Made by a program: the position numbers and the translations under genes. A DNA stretch of 64,000 nucleotides from Leishmania donovani (taxonomy: Eukaryota; Euglenozoa; Kinetoplastea; Trypanosomatida; Trypanosomatidae): positions 1,560,355 to 1,624,354 of the forward strand of contig NC_018261.1 in the NCBI RefSeq assembly GCF_000227135.1, written 5' to 3'. Positions within the stretch are counted from its first letter, which is position 1. Each line of letters opens with the position of its first letter. The notes under the pieces were generated by a model. That model saw only the letters and a program-made list of their open reading frames with translations. It was not told the origin of the DNA and searched no databases. Positions 1 through 8,991 of this stretch are shown in pieces.

Positions 1-103
1 ACCCGTTTATATCCATCCGAGAGCCCCCCCCCCACACACACAAAAAAAAGAGGAGGAAACCCTATCCTCACTACGCTCGCCCCGAGAATAAAATCACAAG
101 GCG
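1..103. other. partial spacer before gamma-adaptin gene
   Basis: This is the end of a spacer cut by the left window edge. It holds a run of ten C (24-33) followed by CA repeats and an A8 run. No convincing polypyrimidine-AG acceptor is visible in the 103 bases, so the splice site for the first gene probably lies outside the window. Confidence 0.5.
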
Positions 104-2599
104 ATGTCGTCGATGGACTCGATGCGCCTGCAGGCGACAATCCGCCTCATTCGGCAGTGCAAAACCTCCGAGGAGGAGCGGTCAAACGTGAAAATCATCA
201 GTGCGCAACTGCGGAAGGGGTTCGCCGATGCGAAGCCGTACATTCGAGTGCGATACATGCTGATGCTTCTCTACATTCGGATGCTTGGGTACCCGACGGA
301 GTTTGCGCACATGGAGGTGTTGAAGCTCTTGTCGCAGACCGATTTCTCCGGCATTCGCGTCGGCTATCTCGCGCTGCAGCTTCTGTTCAGCGAGAGCGAC
401 GAAGTTCTGACGCTTGTGGAGAATCGCATGATTGCACACCTAAGCGTTGCAGGGTCTCGCCGGGGCATCTCGTACGAGCAGCTCTGCCTCATCGGCATCT
501 CGCTGAATGCGGCAGCCAACATCGCCAGCGAGGACATGTGCCGTGACCTCCTCGACTCCATCTTGCACCTCTTCAAAAACAGCCCACAGCAGCTGCGCAG
601 CAAGGCTGCCCTGGCCGCGCTGCGTGTGGTACGCAAGGCCCCTGATCAGGCGGGGTACATTCTGGAGCACTGCGCAGACCTCTTTGACGGGAATACGGAG
701 TCGCTCATGTGCGTCCTGACGCTCGTCATCGAATGCCTGCAGACAGACTCCGGAGCAAAGATGATCGGCGCGTTCCGCAAGCACGCCATGAGCGCCATGC
801 GGGCGTTGAAGGCGCTCGTGCTCTCGTCTCGGATCACGGAGGAGGACGTTGGCGGCATCACGGACCCTTTTCTGCAGGTGAAGCTGCTCCACTTCATGCG
901 CATCATCGGTGCCGGCAGCGATGTTACTTCGGAAGCGCTCAACGACGTTCTCGCGCAGGTGATCACGAACACGGACGCGACGCGTAACGTGGGCTGCGCC
1001 GTCTTGTACGAGTGCGTGCGCACGATCAACGCCATCGAGAGCGATGAAGGTCTTCGCACCCTTGCCGTCAACACGATCAGCCGCTTCCTCTCCTCCGTCA
1101 AGGATAACAACCTGCGCTTTGTGGGGCTCCAGACGCTGCTCATGTACTCGAGCAAGGACTTCGACGCCGTGGTGCAACATCAGGCGATCGTGCTCGAATG
1201 CCTGCGGGACGCCGACCTCTCGATCCGCCGCCGTGCGCTGGACCTCACGGTGACGCTCATCACGGTGAACAACGTGCGGCTTCTTGTGCCGGACCTCATC
1301 GCGTACATGTCGCTCTGCTCCGAGGAAATGAAGGGCGACGTGGCGCGGCACATTTGCAGCGTGATTGAGACGCACTACCCCAGCGATATTTGGCGTGTCG
1401 ACTACTCCATCCGTTTTCTCAAGGTGGCGAAGCAGTTTGCCCCGCTGGACTTTGCCTGCAACCTGCTCGCCGTTCTCTCGAGCCAGACAAAGGACGTGCA
1501 AACGCGTGCGGTGGAGGCGTTATGGGAGGAGGCCTCGTACCCGTTCGATGCGCGGCATCAGTCTCGCAAGGCGTTCCTCATGGTGGCGCTGTGGTGCATT
1601 GGTGAGTACGTGGAGCTGCTGCTTGGCGCCGTGAAGGGGCTGACGGGTGCGGACGTGGCGACGTGCCTTAGCAGTCTCATCACAAATACAAGCTTCACTC
1701 TCATCAAGCAGTATGGTCTGACGGCGCTTATGAAGGTCGCGACCAAGTGCCCCGACGCCAAGCCGCAGGCTATGGCTACGTTCGCGAGCAATATGACTAG
1801 CATGGACTGCGAGCTGCAGCAGCGCGCGTGCGAGTACACGACACTGCTAGTAGACTTCCCGCAGGAAGCAGTGTTTAGCTTTAGTCAAATGCCGCCCATC
1901 AACCCCGAGGCCGACGCCGTGAAACCGGTAGAAGTTGTGTCGCTGACGCAGGAGCAGCTTCACCAGGAGACGACCAACACGCTCGATGACCTCTTCAACT
2001 TCGACGGTGCCACCAAGCCCTCCTCTCCCAGCACAGACACGCCAACCCTGATAGGTGGCTCATCCTCGCAAGTCAACTCGCTTTTTTCTCCCGACTCGGC
2101 CTTTCCGACGGTGTCGCAGCGCGCACCGAGCAGTACGAACGCGTTTGACGGCATCTTCGGCGACAGCGGCGACGGATGCGCACCGGCTGTCTCTGGATCG
2201 ACGATGATGGCTGACGCAAGCGTGAAGTCTGAGTCCGCGTCTCCCACGGGCGCAGGAGGCGTGATTGGTGTGCCCGTCTGCAGCTGCGCCGACTTCGATG
2301 TCCTGCTCTCAGGGCGGATGGAGGGCAGCATCATCTTTGCCGATCTCGCCGTACAGTCGAAGCTCAGCGACGCGGTGGAGCAGCTGAGCTTTAGTGTGGC
2401 TGTGCTTCGGATGTGCACCGTCGAGGTGGCGCCGCTGCCGAGCACTATCGCGCCGTACGGAGTAGCCGCGCAGCGGCTGAAGGTGGACAACACGCAGAAC
2501 ACGGCGAACCCGCACATGCTGGCACTACGAGTAAGGATTTCGTATACTGTGCGCGGCGAACCGCGAGAGCAGATGTTCCAGGTTTCCCAGGCATTGTGA
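104..2599 (+). CDS. AP-1 complex gamma-adaptin (large subunit)
   Basis: 831 aa. This is the gamma large subunit of the AP-1 clathrin adaptor, which sorts cargo between the trans-Golgi network and endosomes. The N-terminal ~570 residues form the helical adaptin trunk: the opening segment around MRLQATIRLIRQCKTSEEER and the following YIRVRYMLMLLYIRMLGY region are typical of gamma-adaptins. A low-complexity Ser/Pro/Asp hinge follows (about 600-705). It contains LFNFD at residues 630-634, which fits the clathrin-box pattern L-hydrophobic-polar-hydrophobic-acidic. The last ~115 residues have the beta-rich character of the gamma-ear. Length agrees with the family (about 800-830 aa). The ATG at 104 is the first of three close methionines, so the true start could be 4-7 codons later. 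An alpha or delta adaptin is less likely given the N-terminus and ear size. Confidence 0.9.
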   Translation: MSSMDSMRLQATIRLIRQCKTSEEERSNVKIISAQLRKGFADAKPYIRVRYMLMLLYIRMLGYPTEFAHMEVLKLLSQTDFSGIRVGYLALQLLFSESDEVLTLVENRMIAHLSVAGSRRGISYEQLCLIGISLNAAANIASEDMCRDLLDSILHLFKNSPQQLRSKAALAALRVVRKAPDQAGYILEHCADLFDGNTESLMCVLTLVIECLQTDSGAKMIGAFRKHAMSAMRALKALVLSSRITEEDVGGITDPFLQVKLLHFMRIIGAGSDVTSEALNDVLAQVITNTDATRNVGCAVLYECVRTINAIESDEGLRTLAVNTISRFLSSVKDNNLRFVGLQTLLMYSSKDFDAVVQHQAIVLECLRDADLSIRRRALDLTVTLITVNNVRLLVPDLIAYMSLCSEEMKGDVARHICSVIETHYPSDIWRVDYSIRFLKVAKQFAPLDFACNLLAVLSSQTKDVQTRAVEALWEEASYPFDARHQSRKAFLMVALWCIGEYVELLLGAVKGLTGADVATCLSSLITNTSFTLIKQYGLTALMKVATKCPDAKPQAMATFASNMTSMDCELQQRACEYTTLLVDFPQEAVFSFSQMPPINPEADAVKPVEVVSLTQEQLHQETTNTLDDLFNFDGATKPSSPSTDTPTLIGGSSSQVNSLFSPDSAFPTVSQRAPSSTNAFDGIFGDSGDGCAPAVSGSTMMADASVKSESASPTGAGGVIGVPVCSCADFDVLLSGRMEGSIIFADLAVQSKLSDAVEQLSFSVAVLRMCTVEVAPLPSTIAPYGVAAQRLKVDNTQNTANPHMLALRVRISYTVRGEPREQMFQVSQAL

Positions 2600-2612
2600 C
2601 TGCCCGGTGTTG

Positions 2613-2630
2613 TCTCTCTCTCTCTCTCTC
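2613..2630 (+). repeat. (TC)9 microsatellite
   Basis: Nine uninterrupted TC units directly downstream of the gamma-adaptin stop. It is a polypyrimidine tract in the 3'UTR. It could bind splicing or polyadenylation factors, but no gene starts close downstream of it. Confidence 0.8.
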
Positions 2631-3702
2631 GGCGGCGACACAAGCGCGCATGCGTGTGCTCGATCACGCCGGAGGGGGAGGCCCGAAAAGGGAATACCCT
2701 GCATTCCCACAGCGCGTTCGCCGTGCTTTATGCAGGTGTGAGGCTCTCGGTTTGCTGTCTGCTTGCTTGCTCTTCTTACGGTCCTTGGCCGCTGCCTGCG
2801 GTGGTGGTGGCGCTGCGGGGCCGCTGGATGAGGCCGCCGTCGTCGCACGGTGAATTCCGTCTCCCTATCTCTATATCTATACCGTCACCTCATGCTTTTT
2901 TGTTTCTGATACAGCGACGGGATTTTTCGTAGACGAGCTGAAGGGGGGATGCCCTGTATTCGTTTTGTTGTTCTTTGGAGTTTGCCCCGTGACCGACAAC
3001 ACGACGGGTTGCCACGCGTGTTCTTGTGCTTTCAGCATCCTATGCGCGGAGCCGTCTTTGCTTGTCGTGCGTCTATCGTTCCTCTGTGCTTGTGTGCCGT
3101 GCCCCCGAACACGTGAGCGAAGCGCGTCCCATTTTTGCGTGGTTGGCTTGTGCGCATCTGCCTTCTTGCCACGCCCTATCACGCTGTTCGCCCCATGCGT
3201 GTGCCAGGAGCGTGGGGGCAGGGACGAACGGGAAGGCCTGCGCTTCCGACCCCCTCTACAGACGCCCGGCCGACTCCTCGTGTACTTCCGCCGAAGGTGT
3301 TGCGTGGAGTGCCACAACAAGAAACAAGTTGTGATACAGGGTGCCGCCACGCTGAGCATCAGCATTGCATCGCCAGTCGCCTTCGGTCGCTGTCTCTGTC
3401 GTCTCTCCAGCTCCGCTTTCCGTGCGTGCTCTCTCCCTTCTTCGCTTCGTGTCTATTCCTCCGCACACGCCCCCACGCGCGCACAGCGGCTCTCTTGTGA
3501 TCCCTTTTCGCCTCGACCGCTCACACGCGTGTCAACGTCGCCATTAAGCGCGCGCCTTGTCTTCCCTTCAGCGGTCACGTAGACGTCTCGATTTGTGCGT
3601 GCGGCTCGTGCGTCTTTGTCCAGCGCTGAGGCTCTTGTGCTGAAGTACGGTGCCGACGTTGCTTCTTCTGCGTACAGCTCGTGCACGCTCTCAGACGGTG
3701 CC

Positions 3703-3733
3703 CTTCCACCTTTGTTTCGCCGCCGTTTCACAG
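3703..3733 (+). promoter_or_regulatory. probable spliced-leader acceptor for NHP2
   Basis: A pyrimidine-rich stretch ends in the AG at 3732-3733, 45 bases before the NHP2 ATG. In trypanosomatids such a tract plus AG is the trans-splicing signal. An earlier AG at 3675-3676 is an alternative. Confidence 0.5.
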
Positions 3734-3778
3734 CTGCTTCCTCGACACCCCATCCCATCCCCTTATCCGATTGTCATC

Positions 3779-4225
3779 ATGCCCCAGGACGAGCAAGCGA
3801 AGGCGGCCGAGGAGTACGACTACGATCGGGAGCTCTACCGCTGCCCCATCTCGTGGCCCATCACCTCCGACAAGCCCAAGATGACTAAGAAGGTGTACTC
3901 CCTCATCAAGAAGACAGTCACTGCGAACAAGAAGAGGGGCATCGTGAAGGGCATCAAGGATGTTACCAAGGCGATTCGCAAGGGCCAGAAAGGTATCCTC
4001 GTTCTCGGCGCGGATGCGTCTCCGTACGACGTGGTGTCGCACTTTCCTGTCATGGCGGAGGAGGCTAAGATTCCGTATGTGTGGGTGCCTTCGCGGCAGG
4101 ACCTAGGCACGGCCACCCAATGCAAGCGTGCAACCTCCGTCGTGCTGCTGAAGGTGAACGAAGAACTGAAGTCGAGCTATGACAAAATCGTGCTCGCCAT
4201 CGAGGACCTGAACTCGGAGGAGTAG
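3779..4225 (+). CDS. NHP2: H/ACA snoRNP subunit 2 (NHP2), L7Ae family
   Basis: 148 aa. This is a small L7Ae/NHP2-family RNA-binding protein, best read as NHP2, the core H/ACA snoRNP protein that helps guide pseudouridylation of rRNA in the nucleolus. After an acidic N-terminus, the segment KKVYSLIKKTVTANKKRGIVKG and the motif KGQKGILVLGADASP match NHP2. They are followed by HFPVMAEEAKIPYVWVPSRQDLG, where the family has xLPVMCEDxxxPYVYIPSKxDLG, and by CKRATSVVLL. Length matches human NHP2 (153 aa). Ribosomal L7a is excluded by size, and SNU13 lacks this N-terminal extension. The ATG follows a predicted 45-base leader; the longer reading begins upstream in pyrimidine-rich leader sequence. Confidence 0.88.
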   Translation: MPQDEQAKAAEEYDYDRELYRCPISWPITSDKPKMTKKVYSLIKKTVTANKKRGIVKGIKDVTKAIRKGQKGILVLGADASPYDVVSHFPVMAEEAKIPYVWVPSRQDLGTATQCKRATSVVLLKVNEELKSSYDKIVLAIEDLNSEE

Positions 4226-5298
4226 GTGATGACGCTGCCGCAACGACGTCGAGCCTGCGCAGCAGTGTGAGATTGTGAGATGCGGGTAAGGGGAAAGGGT
4301 GTGGAAGTAACAGATGACGTCTGTGACGTTCCCTTTCTCTTTCCTGGTGAGAAGTTACGCTGGAAAGAGGAGAGCAGCGCCAAGTAACAAAACCAACACC
4401 AACAAACATCAGCGCCTTCACATTTGGAGGAGACGAGATGCAAATGCCGCACGGACCGTGTGTGCACATTCTTCATCACGCCGATCATCTCCGCTTCCGT
4501 TTTCTTCGTTTTTCTTTACTTGTTGCCATCGCCTCTCGCGAGCAAGAGCGGTGAGGGACCCGGTAGGGGGTGCGAAGCAGGCATGCTGCGCTGATGAGTG
4601 GATTGCCTCCCTCCTCTCTCCATGTCATCTTTTTCGCAACCACCTCCTTTGCGATAATGCTGGTTTCTACTTTCGTTATTGTCGTGTGAAGCTGAAAAGC
4701 GTGCTGCTGCGTCCCTTGGGATGTCGTCTTGTACATCTGTGCGCGGGCGTGGTTGTCTGTAAGGGCGGTTTTTCAGTGAGCCGAGGTGTCCAGCTTGCAC
4801 TGCCGCGTATGCCTATTGGTTTGGTGTTAACATGGACGATTTAACTGGACAAGTCATTATCATCTTTTTTTTTGGTTCGAATGCACCGAGGCGGGCGTGA
4901 CCCCTTGCCGAGGCGCAAATTTGCGTGGCCAGACATGGAAGCGCGTCGAAGGGGCAGCGCCCACGACTCTCTCTCTCTCCTGTTGCACCTTTGCGTGCAG
5001 CAGTCGAGCTATATATCGCATGTGCAGCTGACGTGACCGTTGCGCGGCCAGCGCCTTCCCGTATGACACGTGTTGCGCAGAAGTGCGTAGCGTGCATGTG
5101 CGAGCTGCAGACTTTTTTCTTCATTTATCCGGGTCTTGTAGAACCGCCGCGGCAGCTGCCTTGCCTCTGCCGAAGGCGAGGCCCCCGCCACCACACGACG
5201 GCGTGGGCATGCTTGCGCGGCCTCTCTGTAAGCGCGAGTGTCACCTTTGCCCCCGTGCGGTGCTTCGTGGCTGTGCGTGTCTTTGCTATCTACAGGTG

Positions 5299-5356
5299 CT
5301 CCTCGTCTGCCCCCTCCTCCCCCTTTTCTTCGCTTGTCGCGAACCATTGTGCACAG
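5299..5356 (+). promoter_or_regulatory. probable spliced-leader acceptor for RGP1 gene
   Basis: A long C/T-rich tract (about 5299-5340) is followed by the AG at 5355-5356. This would give a leader of about 225 bases that includes the G11 run and a six-codon upstream ORF (5515-5535). Confidence 0.45.
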
Positions 5357-5514
5357 CCGAACGGGAGCTCTCACACCGATTCACACATCTTCTCTCCCGC
5401 GCGCACGCAAGCTCATTCGAAACAGGCTGCGGCTCGCGTGCCTCTCAGTAGTGGGGGGGGGGGCCTGTGCACTCAGAGCGGACGGCCGCTGTATCACCGC
5501 AGCCACACTTGGCG

Positions 5515-5535
5515 ATGGTGGCGGCGCGAACGTAG
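5515..5535 (+). promoter_or_regulatory. short upstream ORF in RGP1 leader
   Basis: ATG GTG GCG GCG CGA ACG TAG lies 47 bases before the RGP1 start, in a different frame. If the acceptor at 5355-5356 is used, scanning ribosomes would meet it first, so it may lower translation of the main frame. Confidence 0.35.
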
Positions 5536-5581
5536 CCGTGCAGTCAAGAAGAGAGGTGCCAACGTAGGCGTGCGCGCAGGC

Positions 5582-7018
5582 ATGGACTTTTCACTTACCA
5601 TGAGCGCCGCGCCGCACCGGTTGTGGTATATCGACGGCGACGTGGTAAAGGTACGAGTGAGCCTTACCTGTGTGCCCGGGGCGGCGTCGGGCACACAAAT
5701 GGAAATGGCGCCGCTGCAACGGGTGCCAAGACACAATTACTTCTCCGTCGATTCCACCGAGGCGGAGTCGCGCGAGACGGATGTGCGTGTGAGACCCCTC
5801 GAGGTGGAGCTCCTTGGACTCGTCGAGCTCGACACCAGTGTCGTGAAGCCCATCAACTGGCCGGCCGCCGTGTCTGAGGAAGAGATTGCGGTGAGCCCCC
5901 GTCCTGGCCGAAGCCGATCCGCAGTGATCTACACACTTTACCGCACGGGTAAAAAAACGCTGCAGGAGGACATGCACTTGAAACGGTACGAGTGCGCTGC
6001 CCTAGAGTTCGTCTTTCGCCTTCCGGAGGGGTGCCCGCCGACATTCAAGGGCCGGGGCACCGACTACCGACATGATATCACCATATCCGCCACCTGGTAC
6101 CCGGTACGATCGAGCGCCTCTGCGAAGGCGGCCAAACCGCACATCTGCAAGGTGAAGGTGCCGCTGGTGGTCTTCAACAGCGTCGCCGCTGTAGCCCAGC
6201 TGCCCCTTCTGTCGCTCTTCCCCCTCCCCCCTAATTCAGCGCTCGTGGCCGAGGACTTCCACTTCCAGGCGTCCCCACTTGCCGCAGTGCCCACGCCGTG
6301 GTTGGCGGCGCCGCTGATGGATGTCATGCACCCGCAGCAGGCACAGCTGCGCACCTCTCTTACGGTGCGCCATGATGCAAAGGCCACAATGCAGAGCAGC
6401 CTGGCTGCCCAACGGCAGCCTCTGTCGCTCATGATACCGTGTGGGGGCGTCAACGTGCTTCAAGTCCACCTGCATTCTTCTTGCGTACCCCTCGGCGAAT
6501 ACCTGCAGGGTTCCTTAACTGTGCTGCAGACGAGGCAACGGTCCTGCGACAGCGCCGCTGGCCCAGGCGCGCAGCGCAAGCAAGACACGGAAGCTCCGGT
6601 GCCAGTGTCCGTCACCGCCACCCTGGAGCTGCTCGAATGCGTTACGCCGGAGTGCGCGTTGGCGACAAGCGACGCCAGCGTGACGGACGCCAAAGAGCAC
6701 GGCATGGAGAACTTTGTCTGCACGCACAGGCGCGTGATTGATCACGCGGAGTTCTGTGTTCTCGACACCCCGTGCGTGCCCTTCGAGTTCTCCCTTCCCG
6801 TGGGACTGGTGCCCGCCTCCACCATTACCGACATTACTAGCTTTCTGTGGCAGCTCCGCGTGGTGGTGATGGTCGTGCCGCGCAAGACACTCGCCCGAAC
6901 TGCCGCACCGGGCGTCGGCCAACTCGGCCCACTCCTAGCGCCCGTCGCCGGTGTCTTCCCTCTACTCGTGATGCCGCCATCGGTGCCGTTCAAGGTACGA
7001 CAGGGTGCTGCGTGCTGA
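5582..7018 (+). CDS. RGP1-family protein (Ric1-Rgp1 Rab-GEF subunit)
   Basis: 478 aa. Rgp1 is the arrestin-like partner of Ric1; the pair activates the Golgi GTPase Rab6/Ypt6 for retrograde traffic. The sequence is beta-rich with few charged helices. It contains the diagnostic stretch GCPPTFKGRGTDYRHDITIS (RGP1 proteins have PPSYKGxxVKYxYxLTIG) followed by a KVPLVVFN strand. Near the C-terminus PFEFSLPVGLVPASTITD and SFLWQLRVVVMVV match the conserved end, where a Pro-rich strand is followed by a W-x-L-R strand. The start was set at the first in-frame ATG (5582); an ATG six codons on, before SAAPHRLW, is also possible. No Ric1 gene is in the window. The assignment rests on motifs at family level; another arrestin-fold protein is the main alternative. 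Confidence 0.7.
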   Translation: MDFSLTMSAAPHRLWYIDGDVVKVRVSLTCVPGAASGTQMEMAPLQRVPRHNYFSVDSTEAESRETDVRVRPLEVELLGLVELDTSVVKPINWPAAVSEEEIAVSPRPGRSRSAVIYTLYRTGKKTLQEDMHLKRYECAALEFVFRLPEGCPPTFKGRGTDYRHDITISATWYPVRSSASAKAAKPHICKVKVPLVVFNSVAAVAQLPLLSLFPLPPNSALVAEDFHFQASPLAAVPTPWLAAPLMDVMHPQQAQLRTSLTVRHDAKATMQSSLAAQRQPLSLMIPCGGVNVLQVHLHSSCVPLGEYLQGSLTVLQTRQRSCDSAAGPGAQRKQDTEAPVPVSVTATLELLECVTPECALATSDASVTDAKEHGMENFVCTHRRVIDHAEFCVLDTPCVPFEFSLPVGLVPASTITDITSFLWQLRVVVMVVPRKTLARTAAPGVGQLGPLLAPVAGVFPLLVMPPSVPFKVRQGAAC

Positions 7019-7470
7019 GAAGACATGGAGACGACAGCGTCCGTGGGGACTCTCCTCCCGTGCTCTCCGCCTTTTGGGTGTGTATGCGCGTCTGCCTGTC
7101 TGTGTGTGTGTGTGCGTGTGCGCGCGCTTTTTGACGGCTCCTCTCAACCGCCCATGCCCCTCCCCAGCTCGTCCGCTTTGGCTCTGTAGGGGCTTCTGTG
7201 CCGCCCCTGGTGCGCTGCTCGCTCTCCGTGGCTCTGCGAGCAACAGTCGGTCTCTGTGTGGGCGATGCGCCTACGCTGCACCGCGTCTCACCTTTGGTGC
7301 CATGCCTTCGCCTTAGCGATGTGTCGCTTTCTCTCTCTCGCCAGTATGCGTCCTTCCCCACACTCTCCCTCTGCCCGGCTCAGGTTTCCTACGTCACCCT
7401 TATTAGCGAAAAACACAGGCACGCTCACACAGGGGGGGGGGCGCGGATTTTGTGTACCGGCGGCACCGCC
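7019..7470. other. spacer between RGP1 and UFSP2 genes
   Basis: A 452-base spacer with an interrupted TG repeat (7101-7120), a TC-rich acceptor tract near 7330, and a G10 run (7432-7441) only 29 bases before the next ATG. The open frame upstream of 7471 does not begin at an ATG. Confidence 0.6.
7327..7344 (+). promoter_or_regulatory. probable spliced-leader acceptor for UFSP2 gene
   Basis: A compact tttctctctctcgccag tract ends in AG at 7343-7344, giving a predicted leader of about 126 bases. Confidence 0.55.
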
Positions 7471-8991
7471 ATGGAGGATGTCGTGACCGGCGTTGCCGGC
7501 ACGGCCTCCTACCCGCTTCATGTCTTGCAACGCAACAAGAAGACCGTCGGCATCGTCGGCGCGGACGCGCTGGCTGCATTGCCCATGGCAGGTAGTAGCT
7601 GCACACATCATCTGGTCACCTCTGCCACCGAACTGAAGCCGTTCCTTACAGATTCGCCGGCAGCGGAGGTGCTGTTCAAGTGGTGCGCGCGCGTCAGCTG
7701 CTCTCTGTCCCGCACGCTAAAGCGTCACTGTCTTGTTGTGAAGAATGTGTCGCGCGGCGTCGCAATCTCTGCACTTCTCGAGGGGGTCCGCAGCGACGAT
7801 AGCACCGTAGAAACGGTGTGGGCAGACGTTGAGCGCAGCGCGGAGCTGTGGAAAACGCCGTTCACAGGTGACAGCACCGAAACCCTGCACGTGTACATGA
7901 TGAGCGTGCCGGAGGTGCCAGATACCATTTCCAACACGCTACATGATATGCCCGGCGTCTCTGCCGCGGTGCCGGAGTGCAGTCTCGTCACCACCCGCGT
8001 CCTTCTTGGGGACTCCGCTAGTGAAATCGTGGCATCGATTCGGCAGCTTTTCCACCAGTTTCTCGGCACTGAGGCGGAGAGCCTCACTGCCACAGAGGTG
8101 TGCTGGCCTGCTTCCATGCTCTTCCCTGTCAATGTGCACACCCGCGACGACGCGAGGCGGCGGGCAGAGCACGCGGCCCTGCGGCTGCCGTATCAGGGTC
8201 TTCTGCACCATGAAGATGCCATTCAAGCGTGGTCCACGTGGGACGACCTGCGCCGACAGCACGAGGCAAAGGACGCTTCCGTCTTTCGTACTGGCGCGGC
8301 CTGGGAGCGGCATCTCGCCACCAGCCCGCACCGCGACCTCGCTCCTGCATCCGCACCCTCCATTCCGGGGGCGGAGACGCTTTTGGTGAGCGGCGCCTAC
8401 GATTACTACCACTACCGCGTCGACGGCTTCCGCGACGACGGCTGGGGCTGTGCCTACCGTAGCCTGCAAACGGTTCTTTCCTGGTTTCAGCACGCCGGTC
8501 TCCTACGCGCCGCTATTCCGTCGATCCGGCGCATTCAGGAGATTCTCTACCAGGTGGACCCGGACAAGGCGAGCAAGAGAGCCTTCGTCGGCTCACGTGA
8601 CTGGATCGGCAGCTTCGAGATTATGCTGGTGCTGCAGCAGTATTTTCCCGGTCTGGAGTGCACCATCAAGCGTCTGGAGAGAGGACAAGACCTGGACACG
8701 GACTCCTCGGTGCAGTTGCTTCTGATCGAGCACTTCCGCAGCCCACTAGCCGCGCCGGTGATGATAGGAGGCAGCAGCTACGCGCACACGATCCTCGGCC
8801 TCCACATGAACGTCCACACAATGGAGGCGCAGTACCTGATCCTCGACCCGCACTACTCCGCCTACCCAACACAGATCAAGACGGCTGTCAGGAAGGGCTA
8901 CGTGGGGTGGAAAGAGGCCTCAAAGTTTTTTGAGGCGGGCTGCTGGTACAACTTGTGCATCCCACGCGTTGACCTGTTCGATCCTCGATGA
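7471..8991 (+). CDS. UFSP2: UFM1-specific protease, UfSP2 type (peptidase C78)
   Basis: 506 aa. This is a cysteine protease that matures the ubiquitin-like modifier UFM1 and removes it from targets. The C-terminal catalytic domain (about 305-506) is complete. C327 lies in DDGWGCAYRSLQ. Y315 sits exactly 12 residues before it, as the oxyanion-hole Tyr does in characterised UfSPs. D459 and H461 lie in ILDPHYSAYP, the family's D-P-H pair. The SSYAHTILGL strand precedes them. The N-terminal ~300 residues make it the long UfSP2 form rather than the short UfSP1 form. The long N-terminal part is weakly conserved and includes a LRLPYQGLLHHE segment. The start is the first in-frame ATG after the predicted acceptor; the upstream reading begins without an ATG. 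Confidence 0.92.
   Translation: MEDVVTGVAGTASYPLHVLQRNKKTVGIVGADALAALPMAGSSCTHHLVTSATELKPFLTDSPAAEVLFKWCARVSCSLSRTLKRHCLVVKNVSRGVAISALLEGVRSDDSTVETVWADVERSAELWKTPFTGDSTETLHVYMMSVPEVPDTISNTLHDMPGVSAAVPECSLVTTRVLLGDSASEIVASIRQLFHQFLGTEAESLTATEVCWPASMLFPVNVHTRDDARRRAEHAALRLPYQGLLHHEDAIQAWSTWDDLRRQHEAKDASVFRTGAAWERHLATSPHRDLAPASAPSIPGAETLLVSGAYDYYHYRVDGFRDDGWGCAYRSLQTVLSWFQHAGLLRAAIPSIRRIQEILYQVDPDKASKRAFVGSRDWIGSFEIMLVLQQYFPGLECTIKRLERGQDLDTDSSVQLLLIEHFRSPLAAPVMIGGSSYAHTILGLHMNVHTMEAQYLILDPHYSAYPTQIKTAVRKGYVGWKEASKFFEAGCWYNLCIPRVDLFDPR

Larger units (their letters stand above)
2600..3778. other. spacer between gamma-adaptin and NHP2
   Basis: A 1.18 kb spacer expected to hold the gamma-adaptin 3'UTR and the NHP2 leader. 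A perfect (TC)9 run lies 14 bases after the stop codon (2613-2630). A short ctatctctatatctatacc stretch lies near 2865. Open frames here are pyrimidine-driven and show no recognisable protein. Confidence 0.6.
4226..5581. other. spacer between NHP2 and RGP1 genes
   Basis: A 1.36 kb spacer. A T-run (about 4865-4873) precedes a ggttcgaatgc stretch that resembles a tRNA T-loop but has no tRNA fold around it. A G11 homopolymer (5453-5463) lies in the predicted leader of the next gene. An open frame continues upstream of the RGP1 ATG but has no methionine start that fits and reads as leader sequence. Confidence 0.6.

Noticed and set aside
440..1501. 353-codon open frame on the - strand inside gamma-adaptin
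   Set aside because: It is antisense to a well-supported gene, His/Arg/Glu-rich, and typical of the open antisense frames caused by GC-rich third codon positions.
4870..4890. ggttcgaatgc stretch resembling a tRNA T-loop
   Set aside because: The flanking bases do not pair as a T-stem, and no A-box, anticodon arm or acceptor stem can be built around it on either strand.
4925..5581. 219-codon N-terminal extension of the RGP1 protein
   Set aside because: It begins with GTG, runs through the predicted acceptor and G11 run, and has leader-like composition unlike the conserved RGP1 start.
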